From Pleurocapsa sp. FMAR1 (lineage in GTDB: Bacteria > Cyanobacteriota > Cyanobacteriia > Cyanobacteriales > Xenococcaceae): a stretch of 64,000 nucleotides of DNA. Every line of letters begins with the position of its first letter. Within the stretch, counting starts at the first letter, position 1. Both the position numbers and the translations under genes were made by a program. Positions 53,945 through 62,660 of the stretch are shown here, one piece after another. Below the pieces are notes generated by a model. It was not told the DNA's origin and did not search any database. It was given only the letters and a program-made list of their open reading frames with translations. Location: NCBI RefSeq assembly GCF_963665995.1, contig NZ_OY762512.1, forward strand, positions 1,364,001 to 1,428,000, read 5' to 3'.

Positions 53945-54904
53945 TTAATTCAGAAGAGTTGCTTCTTTGGGTGAAAGTTCGATTAACCTCGCACTAGATT
54001 CCCAAAGTTCGGATGCTTTCTTCTCATCGTAGGATTCAGCAGAAGATTGAATTTCCTCCAGTCCATCAAAATATTTACCTGTAACCTGATTCAGTGAGGA
54101 ATCGAGAATAAGTCTGGCAAGAGCGCTGCCCATTGCTTTAGAGTCTCTAGCATTCTCCATAACAGACTGTGAAGTGGTTGTAATTAAAGCAGAGAGTTCT
54201 GCTTCGCTATAGTCTCTAGCCAACTTTGTGTCGAGCATTAAACCTGGGTTGAAAGCATTCACCGTAATATTTGACTGTTGCTTTTGCAAGCGACGTGAAA
54301 GCTCGTAAGTACAGAGAATGTTGCAGAGTTTAGAAGTGGTATAGCGTCCTCGCCCCGTGTTCCCAATATCTGTGTCATTGTCATTATTGTCAGGGAATGC
54401 AAGAAGTTTCGCATCTTGGTATTGCGGGTTTGGCATTCCCGTGTTTGCGTCTGGATTATGTACGTCGCTGCTGACGAATACAATACGAGAGCGATCGCTC
54501 ATCTGTGGCAAAAGCAGATTGACGAGTAGAAAGTGTCCTAGATGGTTCACACCAAATGTCATCTCAAACCCATCTTCTGTGTAGCGCGTGTCTGAAACGA
54601 TTTGAATTCCTGCATTACAAACGATCGCCTGTAAAGGGGGTCGTTCTCCAGTTATGAAATCCTGTGCGAACTGACGCACTGATGCCAGCGATGCCAAATC
54701 GAGAGCCATTCCCTCAATATTTGAGTATTCAGTTTCAGCCATTAAGGTACGAACAGCTTCTTCAACTCTGGACAGATTGTGACTAGCGATGATGATGTGC
54801 CAGTCTTGCCCAGATCTGGCGATCGCTTCAGCGCAGTAATAGCCTAAACCACTGGTTGAGCCTGTAATGATAACAGTTTTGCTTGCTTGGGTTGGATCTT
54901 GCAT
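53945..54904 (-). CDS. short-chain dehydrogenase/reductase
   Basis: 319 residues. Rossmann start VIITGSTSGLGYYCAEAIA (TGxxxGxG), VCNAGIQIV (NAG), SRIVFVSSDVHN (catalytic Ser), and GRYTTSKLCNILCTYELS (YxxxK). The extended C-terminus and the region FEMTFGVNHLGHFLLVNLLLP resemble protochlorophyllide-reductase-like/WW-oxidoreductase-type SDRs. Divergent from a merR gene, with a MerR-type operator positioned inside its own promoter, so induction by that regulator is expected. Confidence 0.85.
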   Translation of the reverse strand: MQDPTQASKTVIITGSTSGLGYYCAEAIARSGQDWHIIIASHNLSRVEEAVRTLMAETEYSNIEGMALDLASLASVRQFAQDFITGERPPLQAIVCNAGIQIVSDTRYTEDGFEMTFGVNHLGHFLLVNLLLPQMSDRSRIVFVSSDVHNPDANTGMPNPQYQDAKLLAFPDNNDNDTDIGNTGRGRYTTSKLCNILCTYELSRRLQKQQSNITVNAFNPGLMLDTKLARDYSEAELSALITTTSQSVMENARDSKAMGSALARLILDSSLNQVTGKYFDGLEEIQSSAESYDEKKASELWESSARLIELSPKEATLLN

Positions 54905-54938
54905 AGTGTCTAGCCTGTAAATTTAAGAACTATGTCAA

Positions 54939-54969
54939 ACTTAAAGTATGGAGTATACTCCAATGTCAA
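54939..54969 (-). promoter_or_regulatory. MerR-type promoter/operator of the SDR gene
   Basis: On the minus strand a TTGACA (-35, at 54969-54964) and a TTAAGT/TTTAAG-like -10 (54944-54939) are separated by about 19 bp, longer than the usual 17. The perfect palindrome GGAGTATACTCC (54950-54961) fills the spacer. This is the classic arrangement that a MerR activator untwists. Confidence 0.75.
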
Positions 54970-55003
54970 GTACCAATTCTAAACTTCCTAACCTCAGTGT
55001 TTT

Positions 55004-55351
55004 ATGTTGATTAGCGAACTCTCCCAGAAAACAGGATTCTCGAAAGATACAATTCGTTTCTACGAGAAGTCTGGACTCCTCAACTCAAACAACAAGCGTG
55101 CCGAAAATAACTATCGTCACTACGATAATGAAGCTGTGTCGCGTTTAGAGTTTATCAAGCATGGAAAAGCTTTTGGATTTACGCTCAGGGAATTAAAGCA
55201 ATTGATGGATGAGTGGGACAGGCTTTCAATCGAAGATAGAGCGCGGATTACTCGCAACAAAATTGCCGAAATGGATGAGAAGATTATTCAACTTCAAGAG
55301 TTTAGGTGCCATCTTGTCGATAAGCTAAAGTGGTTGGAAAGCAAAGGCTAA
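55004..55351 (+). CDS. MerR-family transcriptional regulator
   Basis: 115 residues: MLISELSQKTGFSKDTIRFYEKSGLL is the winged HTH, NNYRHYDNEAVSRLEFIKHGKAFGFTL the wing and helix 3/4, followed by LRELKQLMDEWD and a dimerisation coiled coil. The C-terminus has no Cys cluster of metal sensors. Divergent from the SDR gene, with the operator at 54950-54961 between them. Inducer unknown. Confidence 0.88.
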   Translation: MLISELSQKTGFSKDTIRFYEKSGLLNSNNKRAENNYRHYDNEAVSRLEFIKHGKAFGFTLRELKQLMDEWDRLSIEDRARITRNKIAEMDEKIIQLQEFRCHLVDKLKWLESKG

Positions 55352-55387
55352 GAAATAGTTAGTAGATATAGTTGACTTTGAGAAAGG

Positions 55388-55475
55388 GCGATCGCAATTT
55401 GGCAGTACAGTTAGTTAAGGTGCAGCCTGGAAATCGCTCATCCTATGGTTATGATTTTGTACCTGTAGACTAACT
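55388..55475 (+). repeat. 88-bp direct repeat, right copy
   Basis: Second copy of the segment at 53770-53857, in the same orientation and 1.6 kb away, exactly bracketing the SDR/merR pair. Its end reaches the stop codon of the convergent transglutaminase gene. Confidence 0.75.
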
Positions 55476-56088
55476 AGGCACTTTCAAGCTTTGTCGCCGT
55501 CGCCTCAAATGCAGCTAAATAATTTCGCTCAACATCAGGTAAATTATGTAACATCCCATTCCAAGTAGTATGGCTTTGTAATGCTTTAACTACTTCTGGC
55601 AGAGGTTCGGCAAATATATGGTGGCAGTCGATTTCTTCAGGAAAATTAATTCCAAAGGCTAATTGTTCCTGGGGTGGTGTGAATTGAGCATTTACTCCTA
55701 TTTTGTTACCCCGTGCATCTAAGCGATACCAGCTATATTCAGGCAGATAAACAGCATTAAACCCATGTAAGGAATAGGGCGTACCATCATCAAAAACGCT
55801 CAGTCTTTGATAACAGAAGCCTGTGGGAATAGAGTTAGCCCTCAGCAATGCAGCCAACAGATGACTCTTAGCATAGCAATAGCCAGTTTTATACTTTAAT
55901 ACCTCTGATGCCTTACAGGTTAGAGGGTTCATTTTGTAGTCACTACTATGATAAATATTATCTCGAACCCATTCAAAACAGCTTTTAGCAGTTGTATTTG
56001 TATTTGATGTTGCCAATTGTCGGGCTAATTGTAAAACATTGGGTTGCTGCCAATCTATTATGATTGTTGAAGTTAAGTATTCTTGCAT
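55474..56088 (-). CDS. transglutaminase-like cysteine protein
   Basis: 204 residues. Catalytic triad segments: KYKTGYCYAKSHLLAALLRA (Cys), YSLHGFNAVYLPEYSWYRLDARG (His and Asp). N-terminal VLQLARQLATSNTN, then FEWVRDNIYHSSDYK precede it, as in the family that includes bacterial transglutaminase/protease homologues. No signal peptide. The substrate is unknown; hydrolase activity is as likely as crosslinking. Confidence 0.85.
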   Translation of the reverse strand: MQEYLTSTIIIDWQQPNVLQLARQLATSNTNTTAKSCFEWVRDNIYHSSDYKMNPLTCKASEVLKYKTGYCYAKSHLLAALLRANSIPTGFCYQRLSVFDDGTPYSLHGFNAVYLPEYSWYRLDARGNKIGVNAQFTPPQEQLAFGINFPEEIDCHHIFAEPLPEVVKALQSHTTWNGMLHNLPDVERNYLAAFEATATKLESA

Positions 56089-56249
56089 TTCAAAAAGTAA
56101 AATTTACAGATAAAAAATTTGGCAGAATATTGCTAATTTTATTGACTATTATCCTTGATCAATTACAAATAGATACAATAAGGCAATACAATCATGGGCA
56201 TAGTAAATTGAGAAGAAGATTTGATTATCGAGAATATTGATTTAGAACC

Positions 56250-59162
56250 ATGAACTTGTCACCCATTTGGGGTTGCCTTACCATTTTTATTGTCTGTCCT
56301 TTATTGGGTGGAATTCCTTTGATCGACTGGATTACATATGCAATAACTGGTCGTCAGCTAAGAAAACTGGGAACTGGTAATATTTCAGTATCAGCAGCTT
56401 TTTATCATGGCGGTAAACTAGCAGGAATCTTGGCTGTACTCTCCGAAGCAGCAAAAGGAATTATTGCGGTATTGTTAGCCAGAATTTTTTTTCCAGTTGG
56501 TTCAGTGTGGGAGATTGTGGCGATAATTGCTTTAGTGATGGGGCGTTACTGGATCGGCAAGAGCGCGGGAACAACTAATGCAGTCTGGGGAATTGTGGCA
56601 CACGACCCAATTGCTGCGGGGCTAACATGGTTGATTAGTTTAGTTAGCTTTACCATAATTCGCGATCGCACTACGGGTAAATATGGTGCGTTAGTTTTAC
56701 TGGTGGTAATTATTGGCTTACGTAATCCAGATCACCTAGAATATGCGGTTGCTACTTTCGCTTTGGCTAGTTTACTGGCTTGGATTTATCAAAACATACC
56801 AGATGACCTCGATTTGACCGACAATACCACACAAGCTAGCACTAATAAAATGTTTCGTTTTTTTCAGGGAGACACCAGTATTATTAATCTCAATAGCCGA
56901 TTGAATGCCAATCAAGTAGGTGCAAAAGCAGCTAATCTTTCCTGGCTTAAAAGAAAAGGATATCCAGTAGTAGAAGGCTGGATATTGCGCCCAGGAGATA
57001 ATCTAGAAGCCTTGATAGCTGCCCTTGAACCATCGCCCCAATCTCCTTTAATCGTGCGTTCTTCAGCGGTGGGGGAAGACTCGGCAACCGCTTCGGCTGC
57101 GGGACAGTATTTAAGTATTTTAGATGTTACTAGTAAAGAAAAACTACGTTCGGCTATAATTAGCTGTCAAACTTCTTATTCCCATAGCAATGCTGTCGAG
57201 TATCGTCGCCATAATCGACAATCAAACGAGTCAATAGCGGTTTTAATTCAAAAGCAGATTGAAGGAATATATAGCGGGGTGGCTTTTAGTCGCGATCCTG
57301 TAGAGCGGCTAAATGATACCGTAGCAGTAGAAGCTCTACCTGGTAAAGCAACCAAAATTGTTTCAGGCAGGTTTACTCCCCAAAGATATCGAGTAGCAAT
57401 TCCTGACGCTTCTTTGAGCGATGCAACTATAAGCGTAACCGCAGAAAATGCTCAGGATGATCAGATAGTTATTCCCGCAGATATTATTGAATCAGCAGCA
57501 CTTCTGGCAAGAGAAATGGAAGACCTTTTTGAAGGCATTCCCCAAGATCTTGAATGGACTTACGACGGTAATAAGCTATGGCTGTTACAGGTGCGTCCAA
57601 TTACCACCCTCCAGCCGATTTGGACAAGACGAATCGCCGCCGAAGTTATTCCTGGCAAGATTCGCCCGCTTACTTGGTCAATCAACCAACCCCTAACCTG
57701 TGGCGTGTGGGGGAAACTGTTTACGATTGTTTTAGGCGATCGCGCTAGAGATTTAAACTTTGAAGAGACTGCAACTCTGCATTTTGCCAGTGCCTATTTT
57801 AATGTAACCCTATTAGGAACTATCTTTCGTCGCATGGGTTTACCTCCAGAAAGTTTAGAATTTCTCACCAGAGGCGCAGCATTCACCAAGCCGCCCTTGA
57901 TAACTACAATCAAGAATCTGTCTGGGCTGTGGCGATTATTTAAGCGAGAGTGGAGTTTAGGTAAAAGCTTTGAAGGCGATCGCCTTAAGTTTGAACCGAT
58001 TTTATCCGTGATGGTCGAACAATCAGCCAATGAGTTATCTCCAGCCGAACTTATTGACCGAATCAACACTATTTTAGGGTTACTGGATAAAGTTACCTAT
58101 TACAACATTCTTGCACCTTTGAGTTTGGCAATACGTCAAGCAATTTTTAAAGTAAATGAAGCCGAATTAGATCATAGTCAAACACCAGAAGTCAGAGCCG
58201 TCAAAACTTTGGCAGAGGTTGCTACCCAAACTCGCAAATTGTTAACCGCAGAAAAAATTACTTTTGACTCTAGCGCGTCTCTTTTTGCCCATATTGCTGA
58301 AAATCCAGAGGGAACAAGCATTATAGAGCGATTTAATCTTTGGCTCTCGGAATATGGCTATCTTAGTGAAGTAGCGACAGATATCGCCGTCCCTCGTTGG
58401 CGAGATAAGCCCAGTATTCCCAGGCAAATGTTTACGCGATTTTTCTTTGATGCTCAAGGAGCAAAACAGGCTCAATCATCAGTGATTCTTCAGCAGTCTT
58501 GGAAAGCTAAGTTAATCCAAAAAAGATTAGATCTTAAAGCCGTAGTTGGCGAGACATATAACAGGCTGTTGGCAAATCTACGCTGGAGCTTTTTAGCACT
58601 AGAGCAGCAGTGGTTAGATCGAGGTTTGATTGACAATTCAGGAGATATATTTTTACTCAAGCTGGAAGAGATTGTTTCTTTAGTTGAACAAGATGCTCCG
58701 ACAATTGGGCAGTTATCTCAGTTAATTAAACAGAGAAAACAACAGTGGCAGCAAGACAAAAAATTAACTTCCATGCCCAAGCTTATCTATGGTAAGCCTG
58801 AAGCCTCAGCTTTAATTACACCAGCAGTATCTAATTCTCAACGAAAGTTTCAGGGAATAGGTACTGGTGTTGGTCAGGTAGAAGGAGTAATTAAAATTGT
58901 ATACAGTCTTGAGCAAATGACCAAGATTGACAGCCAGACTATTTTGGTTGTTCCCTATACTGATGCTGGTTGGTCGCCAATTTTAGCCCGTGCAGGGGGA
59001 CTAATTTCAGAAGTTGGTGGTCGTTTATCTCATGGGGCAATTGTTGCTAGGGAATACAAGATTCCAGCGGTGATGGATCTTACTAATGCTACTAATTTAC
59101 TTCAGGACGGTCAGAGGGTAAGAATAAATGGTCAGACAGGAATTGTGGAAATTTTGGATTAG
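56250..59162 (+). CDS. PlsY-like membrane domain fused to a PEP-synthase/rifampin-phosphotransferase-like dikinase
   Basis: 970 residues. Residues 1-~190 are a multi-pass domain resembling PlsY glycerol-3-phosphate acyltransferases (LGTGNISVSAAFYHGG, then GILAVLSEAAKGI, with altered motif residues). Residues ~205-460 are an ATP-grasp PPDK N-terminal domain (VGAKAANLSWLKRKGYPV, LIVRSSAVGEDSATASAAGQ, GIYSGVAFSRDP, DLEWTYDGNKLWLLQVRP). A long middle region follows, then a phosphohistidine domain with the catalytic His928 in SEVGGRLSHGAIVAREYKIPAV. The order ATP-grasp, substrate region, His domain resembles rifampin phosphotransferase; the PEP/pyruvate TIM barrel is absent. Substrate is unknown. 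Confidence 0.82.
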   Translation: MNLSPIWGCLTIFIVCPLLGGIPLIDWITYAITGRQLRKLGTGNISVSAAFYHGGKLAGILAVLSEAAKGIIAVLLARIFFPVGSVWEIVAIIALVMGRYWIGKSAGTTNAVWGIVAHDPIAAGLTWLISLVSFTIIRDRTTGKYGALVLLVVIIGLRNPDHLEYAVATFALASLLAWIYQNIPDDLDLTDNTTQASTNKMFRFFQGDTSIINLNSRLNANQVGAKAANLSWLKRKGYPVVEGWILRPGDNLEALIAALEPSPQSPLIVRSSAVGEDSATASAAGQYLSILDVTSKEKLRSAIISCQTSYSHSNAVEYRRHNRQSNESIAVLIQKQIEGIYSGVAFSRDPVERLNDTVAVEALPGKATKIVSGRFTPQRYRVAIPDASLSDATISVTAENAQDDQIVIPADIIESAALLAREMEDLFEGIPQDLEWTYDGNKLWLLQVRPITTLQPIWTRRIAAEVIPGKIRPLTWSINQPLTCGVWGKLFTIVLGDRARDLNFEETATLHFASAYFNVTLLGTIFRRMGLPPESLEFLTRGAAFTKPPLITTIKNLSGLWRLFKREWSLGKSFEGDRLKFEPILSVMVEQSANELSPAELIDRINTILGLLDKVTYYNILAPLSLAIRQAIFKVNEAELDHSQTPEVRAVKTLAEVATQTRKLLTAEKITFDSSASLFAHIAENPEGTSIIERFNLWLSEYGYLSEVATDIAVPRWRDKPSIPRQMFTRFFFDAQGAKQAQSSVILQQSWKAKLIQKRLDLKAVVGETYNRLLANLRWSFLALEQQWLDRGLIDNSGDIFLLKLEEIVSLVEQDAPTIGQLSQLIKQRKQQWQQDKKLTSMPKLIYGKPEASALITPAVSNSQRKFQGIGTGVGQVEGVIKIVYSLEQMTKIDSQTILVVPYTDAGWSPILARAGGLISEVGGRLSHGAIVAREYKIPAVMDLTNATNLLQDGQRVRINGQTGIVEILD

Positions 59163-59199
59163 ATTTGTTTTTGCTCGCCTTGGAAATAATTTTCAAACT

Positions 59200-59586
59200 T
59201 CATAAAAACTTAATTTTTGGATAAGCTAATATTGCTTTATCTTCAGACATTATTACCAATTCATGATGTAAGGCTTGAGAAATTATTAGGCGGTCGAATG
59301 GGTCGCGATGCAATAAAGGAAGATTGATTAATTGAGCAATACTATCTTCTTCAACAGTCAATATTTTAATTAGGTGTTTTCTTCTTTCCATTGGCAAATA
59401 AGTTTCTGGAGAACTCGGAAAATCGAGCTTGCCTATCTAATATTTGATTACACATTCCCAGATAGAGACGACGCTTAAAAATTTCTGATTGCTGGGGTTT
59501 TGAATTATTTGACGATGTTTGTCTGATAATCGTTTACTGTCATCAATAAGCCAAAGAAAAATATGGGTATCTAACAGTATTCTCAT
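59200..59586 (-). pseudogene. VapC-type PIN toxin with an in-frame stop
   Basis: The minus strand from ATG 59586 reads MRILLDTHIFLWLIDDSKRL, SVVSIWECVIKY, a TAG at 59437-59439, then IGKLDFPSSPETYL, LPLLHRDPFDRLIISQAL and YPKIKFL. Apart from the single nonsense codon (usually IKYSIGKL) the PIN domain is complete, with acidic residues in DTH, E of WE, and DPFDR. A downstream ATG at 59397 would make only the C-terminal half. The toxin start overlaps the antitoxin stop (ATGA). Confidence 0.8.
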
Positions 59587-59759
59587 TGAGGATTATTGAA
59601 TAAATCTAGAATTTCATCTGGTAAAGGATCGTTGAAGTCATCAGGAACAATAAATTTTCCTTTAGCTAAACCAATTGGTAGCAGTTTTTTCTGTTGTCGA
59701 TAATATTCAACTACTCTGTCAATATCTTCATTGGTTATGGGAATCTGATTTAATTTAAA
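59583..59759 (-). pseudogene. DUF2281-type VapB antitoxin, N-terminus lost
   Basis: Reads NEDIDRVVEYYRQQ, LPIGLAKGKFIVPDDFN and DPLPDEILDLFNNPQ to a TGA overlapping the toxin start, the usual C-terminal half of a cyanobacterial PIN-toxin antitoxin. No start codon exists between the upstream TAG (59760-59762) and this segment, so it is probably untranslated. Partner of the dead VapC gene. Confidence 0.65.
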
Positions 59760-59954
59760 CTATTTATCTATTAAATTGGTTTGTCTCATTTCTATTATTT
59801 CTTTATTTCTTTTGATAATAAAAGGGTTATTTTCTATTTCATATCTAATTCTTTTGGCAGTAGGTAATAATGATGCTAGATACGCGAAAACAAATAACAT
59901 TGCTCCCAAACCTATTATTAATATTAAAAGAGCGATTTTTAGCTTAATAGACAT
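59760..59954 (-). CDS. small membrane-anchored hypothetical protein
   Basis: 64 residues: MSIKLKIALLILIIGLGAML and FVFAYLASLL form one long hydrophobic span, followed by a charged cytoplasmic tail (KRNKEIIEMRQTNLIDK). No family recognised. Reads directly toward the antitoxin relic in the same frame, separated from it by its TAG stop. Real status uncertain. Confidence 0.4.
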   Translation of the reverse strand: MSIKLKIALLILIIGLGAMLFVFAYLASLLPTAKRIRYEIENNPFIIKRNKEIIEMRQTNLIDK

Positions 59955-60020
59955 TTAAAAATATATAAAAACGAACAAAAATAAAGAAAAAATCACAAAA
60001 AAACAAAAATATAATGCGAT

Positions 60021-60454
60021 CTAAAATACATAAAACCACTTTTCGTACCGATATGACTCTCTAATTTTTAAAATGTCGTTATTGTCTATTTCTAAGAATG
60101 TAACAGCTCTTTTAAAATCAGAATACATAAGCCTACCTTTGGCAAGTTTGTAGTATTGTATTGCTTGTTCGTGCAAATAAATATTATTTAGCTTAATTCC
60201 TGTTATTTTTGATAAGCTATTAAATTTAGCTTATTTCGTAATATTATTTTTGCATTTTCTGAAATATTTTCATCAGCGAGCAATTCTTTTAATCTCAAAA
60301 AGTCTCGTTTATTGAATTCATCCGTAAAATCGTAGATAATATTAGCTCGTGATAAAGTCCAAATACAAAAAGGAAAAAATGAAAATAAAATAATAGTTTT
60401 TGGGTCTAAATTTTCTTGTATCAAATTGCTAATATGGCTTATAATTTCTTGCAT
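60021..60454 (-). pseudogene. hypothetical membrane-associated gene with a one-base deletion in an A tract
   Basis: Frame 1 from ATG 60454 (MQEIISHISNLIQENL, a hydrophobic segment IILFSFFPFCIWTL, then ELLADENISENAKIIL) ends at LNLIAYQK-stop at 60203. Adding one A to the five-A run at 60206-60210 (plus-strand T run) continues as ITGIKLNNIYLHEQAIQYY, then KRAVTFLEIDNNDILKI to a TAG at 60021. The two halves look like one ~144-residue protein. Either an inactivating indel or slippage on the homopolymer; the former is more likely in this decayed region. Family unknown. Confidence 0.6.
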
Positions 60455-60587
60455 AATATTTTTTTCGATACATTTAGTTTAAGGAGAGTGCAACAATAAA
60501 TTATTATTAAGTCGTATAGATCGTTTGATTATTCTCTTTGTGTTAATTATAAACCTGCTGATATGTATGCCTTGCTTATAGTAATTT

Positions 60588-60855
60588 TTACCCTTTTTTC
60601 GACTTTTTCCCGTCTCTCTGTTTAATCATTAAATAAACCGCAGGAACACAATAGAAAGCGAATATGGAAGAACCACTTACAATATCTGCGATCGCAATAG
60701 CCAAAGATCGCCAGAAAAGACCTCCGTTAACTAACAGGGGAATAAAGCCCGCGATGGTAGTCACGGTAGTGGTAACAACATGACGAGTAGCCTTGACTAC
60801 TACGTTTTCAACCGTAGAGAGACCGCCTTCTCTGATTGATTGATTTAATAACCTG
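60588..60855 (-). pseudogene. RND efflux transporter, C-terminal relic
   Basis: The minus strand reads REGGLSTVENVVVKATRHVV, TTTVTTIAGFIPLLVNGGLF, then RSLAIAIADIVSGSSIFAF and VPAVYLMIKQRDGKKSKKG before a TAA at 60588. These are the last two membrane helices of an AcrB/HAE1-type pump (TTTVTT..GFIPLL..GG..W..LA.AI..G). About 85 of ~1000 residues remain; the upstream part is absent, the coding sequence being cut near 60855. Confidence 0.75.
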
Positions 60856-60916
60856 AAGACAATTCACAGTAAGCGTGTTTTTGAATTATATTTAGAATTA
60901 ACAATTACTTTTTTAT

Positions 60917-61966
60917 ATGCTTGCTCTGATTATTGTCGTCGCCATAGTTATACTTGGTTCGGCTATTTGTTCGGGAACGGAAACGGCACTACTAACCATT
61001 TCCCCCATTAAAGTTAGACAACTGGCTCAAACTAAGAAGCCCGCAGCCTTAGCCTTGGCAAGCATTCGTCTCAAGATAAATCGACCGATCGCCACAGTTG
61101 TAATTCTCAACAATATTTTTAATATCGTCGGCAGTATTTTTATTGGTAATCTGACTACTAAGGTTCTGGGGGATGCTTGGTTAGGTATTTTTTCAGGGGT
61201 TTTAACTTTTTTGATTATAGTTTTTGGCGAAATCGCACCTAAAACAATCTGTCAACGCTACGCTGAACCAATTTGTTTATTTGTGGCAATTCCTGTTAAA
61301 TATTTAACGGTAATTTTTACCCCCATAGTTTTGTTAGTAGAATACGCTACTACACCATTTACCCAGGGAAAAATTCTTCCTACTACCGATGAAGCAGAAA
61401 TTAAATTTTTGACTAATATTGGCTATCAAGAAGGAGTAATTGAAGACGACGAAGCGGAGATGATTCAAAGGGTATTTCAGCTAAACGACCTTAATGCCTC
61501 AGATTTGATGACTCCCCGAATTATTATTACTTACCTAAAAGGCGAGCAAACTTTGGATGAATCCCAGCAAGATATTATTAAATCTCAGCATACTCGCATC
61601 TTAGTCATTGATGACACGATTGATAATGTCACAGGCTTGGTGCTAAAAGACGAATTATTAACCGCTATGATTACAGGAAATAGCGATCGCCTTATTAATA
61701 CCCTCAAGCGTCCTGTTCATTTTGTCCCCGAAACTAATCGCGCCGACAAACTTCTCAAAGTATTCCAGGAAAATCGCGAACACTTGGCGGTGGTATTAGA
61801 CGAATATGGTGGTGTGGCAGGAGTAGTTACCCTAGAAGATGTTTTAGAAGTTCTCACAGGAGAAATTGTCGATGAAACCGATCGCAATGTAGACTTACAG
61901 GAAATTGCCCGTAAAAAGCGTTTGCGCCTTCTTCGGTCTAGAGGAATCAATAATGAAAATGAATAG
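60917..61966 (+). CDS. CNNM/CorC-family membrane protein with CBS domains
   Basis: 349 residues. DUF21/CNNM transmembrane domain: VVAIVILGSAICSGTETALL, INRPIATVVILNNIFNIVGS, IVFGEIAPKTICQRYAEP. Then a cytosolic CBS pair: DLNASDLMTPRIIITYLKGE and HLAVVLDEYGGVAGVVTLED, ending ALTGEI-like VLTGEIVDETD. Related proteins (MpfA/CorC/YtfL) are magnesium or other cation transporters or regulators. No C-terminal CorC_HlyC domain follows, as in the shorter family members. Confidence 0.88.
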   Translation: MLALIIVVAIVILGSAICSGTETALLTISPIKVRQLAQTKKPAALALASIRLKINRPIATVVILNNIFNIVGSIFIGNLTTKVLGDAWLGIFSGVLTFLIIVFGEIAPKTICQRYAEPICLFVAIPVKYLTVIFTPIVLLVEYATTPFTQGKILPTTDEAEIKFLTNIGYQEGVIEDDEAEMIQRVFQLNDLNASDLMTPRIIITYLKGEQTLDESQQDIIKSQHTRILVIDDTIDNVTGLVLKDELLTAMITGNSDRLINTLKRPVHFVPETNRADKLLKVFQENREHLAVVLDEYGGVAGVVTLEDVLEVLTGEIVDETDRNVDLQEIARKKRLRLLRSRGINNENE

Positions 61967-62078
61967 TTATTGTTTAAAAATCACAATCAAAACGTCTGAC
62001 GTGAATTGAAAAAGGAAGCTCGGTGAGGTTTCCGCACCTTGAGCAAGCCTTCCTTGTTTGTCTGGGCGTTGATTGTGC

Positions 62079-62243
62079 CTATCCCAAATACTCAGCAATT
62101 TGTTGAACTTTTAATCCCTTCGCCTTCTGGCGTAATGCTATTGCCCTTTGTTTGGTGCGTCGAGGTATTGTTTGTACTACTTCAAACTCTTGTAATGTTT
62201 GATTTTCCTCTTTCGTTAAAATTACTTTGAATGCTGTTGGCAT
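62079..62243 (-). pseudogene. IS630-family transposase, N-terminal relic
   Basis: 54 codons from ATG 62243: MPTAFKVILTKEENQTLQEF, TIPRRTKQRAIALRQKAKGL and KVQQIAEYLG, then a TAG at 62079. This is the start of an IS630-type HTH transposase. Flanking it, TCTGACGTGAATTGAA (from 61996) and, inverted, CCGAACTCACGTTAAG (62349-62364) look like diverged terminal repeats, so a deleted ~370-bp remnant of the element may be present. The rest of 61967-62470 has no gene. Confidence 0.6.
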
Positions 62244-62470
62244 TCTTTAATATGATGCGGTTTTGGCGACCTTTTTATTTTATGCTTTTTTAGGTGGAGC
62301 TACTTATTGCCATTGACCGCTTTGCTTTACCTGCCTGCTTCTGCTTAAACCGAACTCACGTTAAGTAGGTAGGCGTAAATAATTGTTAGACTCGAAAAAC
62401 AAAATCTAGTTTTAATTCGTTATTCTGCCTTATTACTTATTCGAACCATTTTTCAACTAATTTGACATAT

Positions 62471-62660
62471 CTACTTATATAATGCGATCGCTTGAGCTAT
62501 TTTATCAAACATATTTGTTACGTCCTGTCCTGTCTTTGCCGAAGTTATATAGGTGGCAATTACTTGTTCAGAATCAAAATTGTATGCTTCACTAAGTTTG
62601 TTTAGCTTTTCTTGGGCGACTAAATCAGCCTTGTTTAAACTTATTACTATTGTGCTTTTT
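62471..62660 (-). pseudogene. small Ras/Rab-like GTPase, C-terminal relic
   Basis: The minus strand reads STIVISLNKADLVAQEKL, SEQVIATYITSAKTGQD and VTNMFDKIAQAIALYK before a TAG at 62471. NKAD (G4) and TSAKTG (G5) are the guanine-recognition motifs of small GTPases. The N-terminal two-thirds (P-loop, switches) is missing. Its start overlaps, in another frame, the end of the OmpA-like gene. Confidence 0.7.
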
